Assembly: GCA_017557265.1 (NCBI GenBank)
Contig: JAFZAM010000051.1
Location: 1-5,794, forward strand
Direction of reading: 5' to 3'
Origin: Oscillospiraceae bacterium
GTDB taxonomy: Bacteria > Bacillota > Clostridia > Oscillospirales > Oscillospiraceae
Length of the DNA: 5,794 nt
The translations under genes and the position numbers were made by a program. Shown here piece by piece: positions 5,695-5,794 of this stretch (position 1 is its first letter; every line of letters begins with the position of its first letter). The notes beneath the pieces were generated by a model, which was not told the origin of the DNA, did no database searches, and saw nothing but the letters and a program-made list of their open reading frames with translations.

Positions 5695-5724
5695 AGAATA
5701 ACATCTCACCGTGCTTTTAGTCAA
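5695..5724 (-). promoter_or_regulatory. Candidate promoter of the ABC operon
   Basis: Read on the - strand, TTGACT (5724-5719, five of six consensus bases) is followed after 18 bases by TATTCT (5700-5695, four of six). Initiation would fall near 5688, giving a leader of about 60 bases that contains the GC-rich hairpin. A small dyad TTGT-CA-ACAA (5684-5693) lies at the predicted start site and could be an operator. The promoter is plausible but not strong. Confidence 0.5.
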
Positions 5725-5794
5725 TAAAATACGGATAAAAGCCCCGTTTAGGCGCGCGAAAAGTCGTTTAAGGCCCCCGAACCGTCAAAAGCGA
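5725..5794. other. Intergenic edge sequence, no gene seen
   Basis: The last 70 bases hold no supportable coding region. There is a weak imperfect direct repeat: AAAAGCCCCGTTTAGGC (5737-5753) and AAAAGTCGTTTAAGGC (5759-5774), spaced 22 bases start to start. That is two helical turns, so it could be paired regulator sites upstream of the ABC promoter, but two imperfect copies are weak evidence. Confidence 0.35.

Noticed and set aside
5526..5720. A 64-codon + strand open frame at the right edge
   Set aside because: It overlaps the ATPase start and leader hairpin antisense, and has no ribosome-binding site or recognisable sequence features.
1..5794. Insertion sequence, integrase or attachment site at the tRNA-Val gene
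   Set aside because: tRNA 3' ends are common integration sites. However, no partial copy of the tRNA 3' end is seen elsewhere in the window, and no integrase or transposase is present.

Overview
The window is a high-GC bacterial chromosome segment. Isoleucine is frequently encoded by ATA and arginine by AGG, which is unusual at such GC content. The style of the TypA C-terminus, together with these codons, suggests an anaerobe such as a member of Synergistota or a high-GC Clostridia-like lineage. That assignment is an inference from memory of family sequences and was not tested by search.

Layout, left to right. (1) The last 223 codons of typA/bipA, a ribosome-associated GTPase, run in from the left edge on the + strand. 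(2) A tRNA-Val(GAC) with its own near-perfect sigma-70 promoter and encoded CCA follows, closed by an intrinsic terminator. (3) A tight two-gene + strand unit encodes an alpha/beta hydrolase with a complete Ser-Asp-His triad and a small three-helix PQ-loop/SemiSWEET-like membrane protein, ending at a second intrinsic terminator. (4) A stand-alone gene with its own promoter encodes a 600-residue protein. It looks like a two-domain relative of the UGSC (seleno)protein family, in which the name-giving Sec/Cys-Gly-Ser-Cys motif appears to be lost. (5) A bidirectional terminator separates it from a convergent - strand operon encoding an ABC-2 type exporter: an ATPase followed by a permease with a 4-base ATGA overlap. 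The right edge holds the likely promoter and leader of that operon.

The first half is housekeeping (translation factor, tRNA) followed by small accessory genes. The most distinctive items are the UGSC-like protein without its redox motif, and an ABC ATPase whose H-loop histidine is replaced by Arg and whose signature motif is degenerate. No mobile element, CRISPR array, phage gene or recognisable defence system is visible. Apart from the edges, the window is densely coding with no gene-free stretch above 300 bases.
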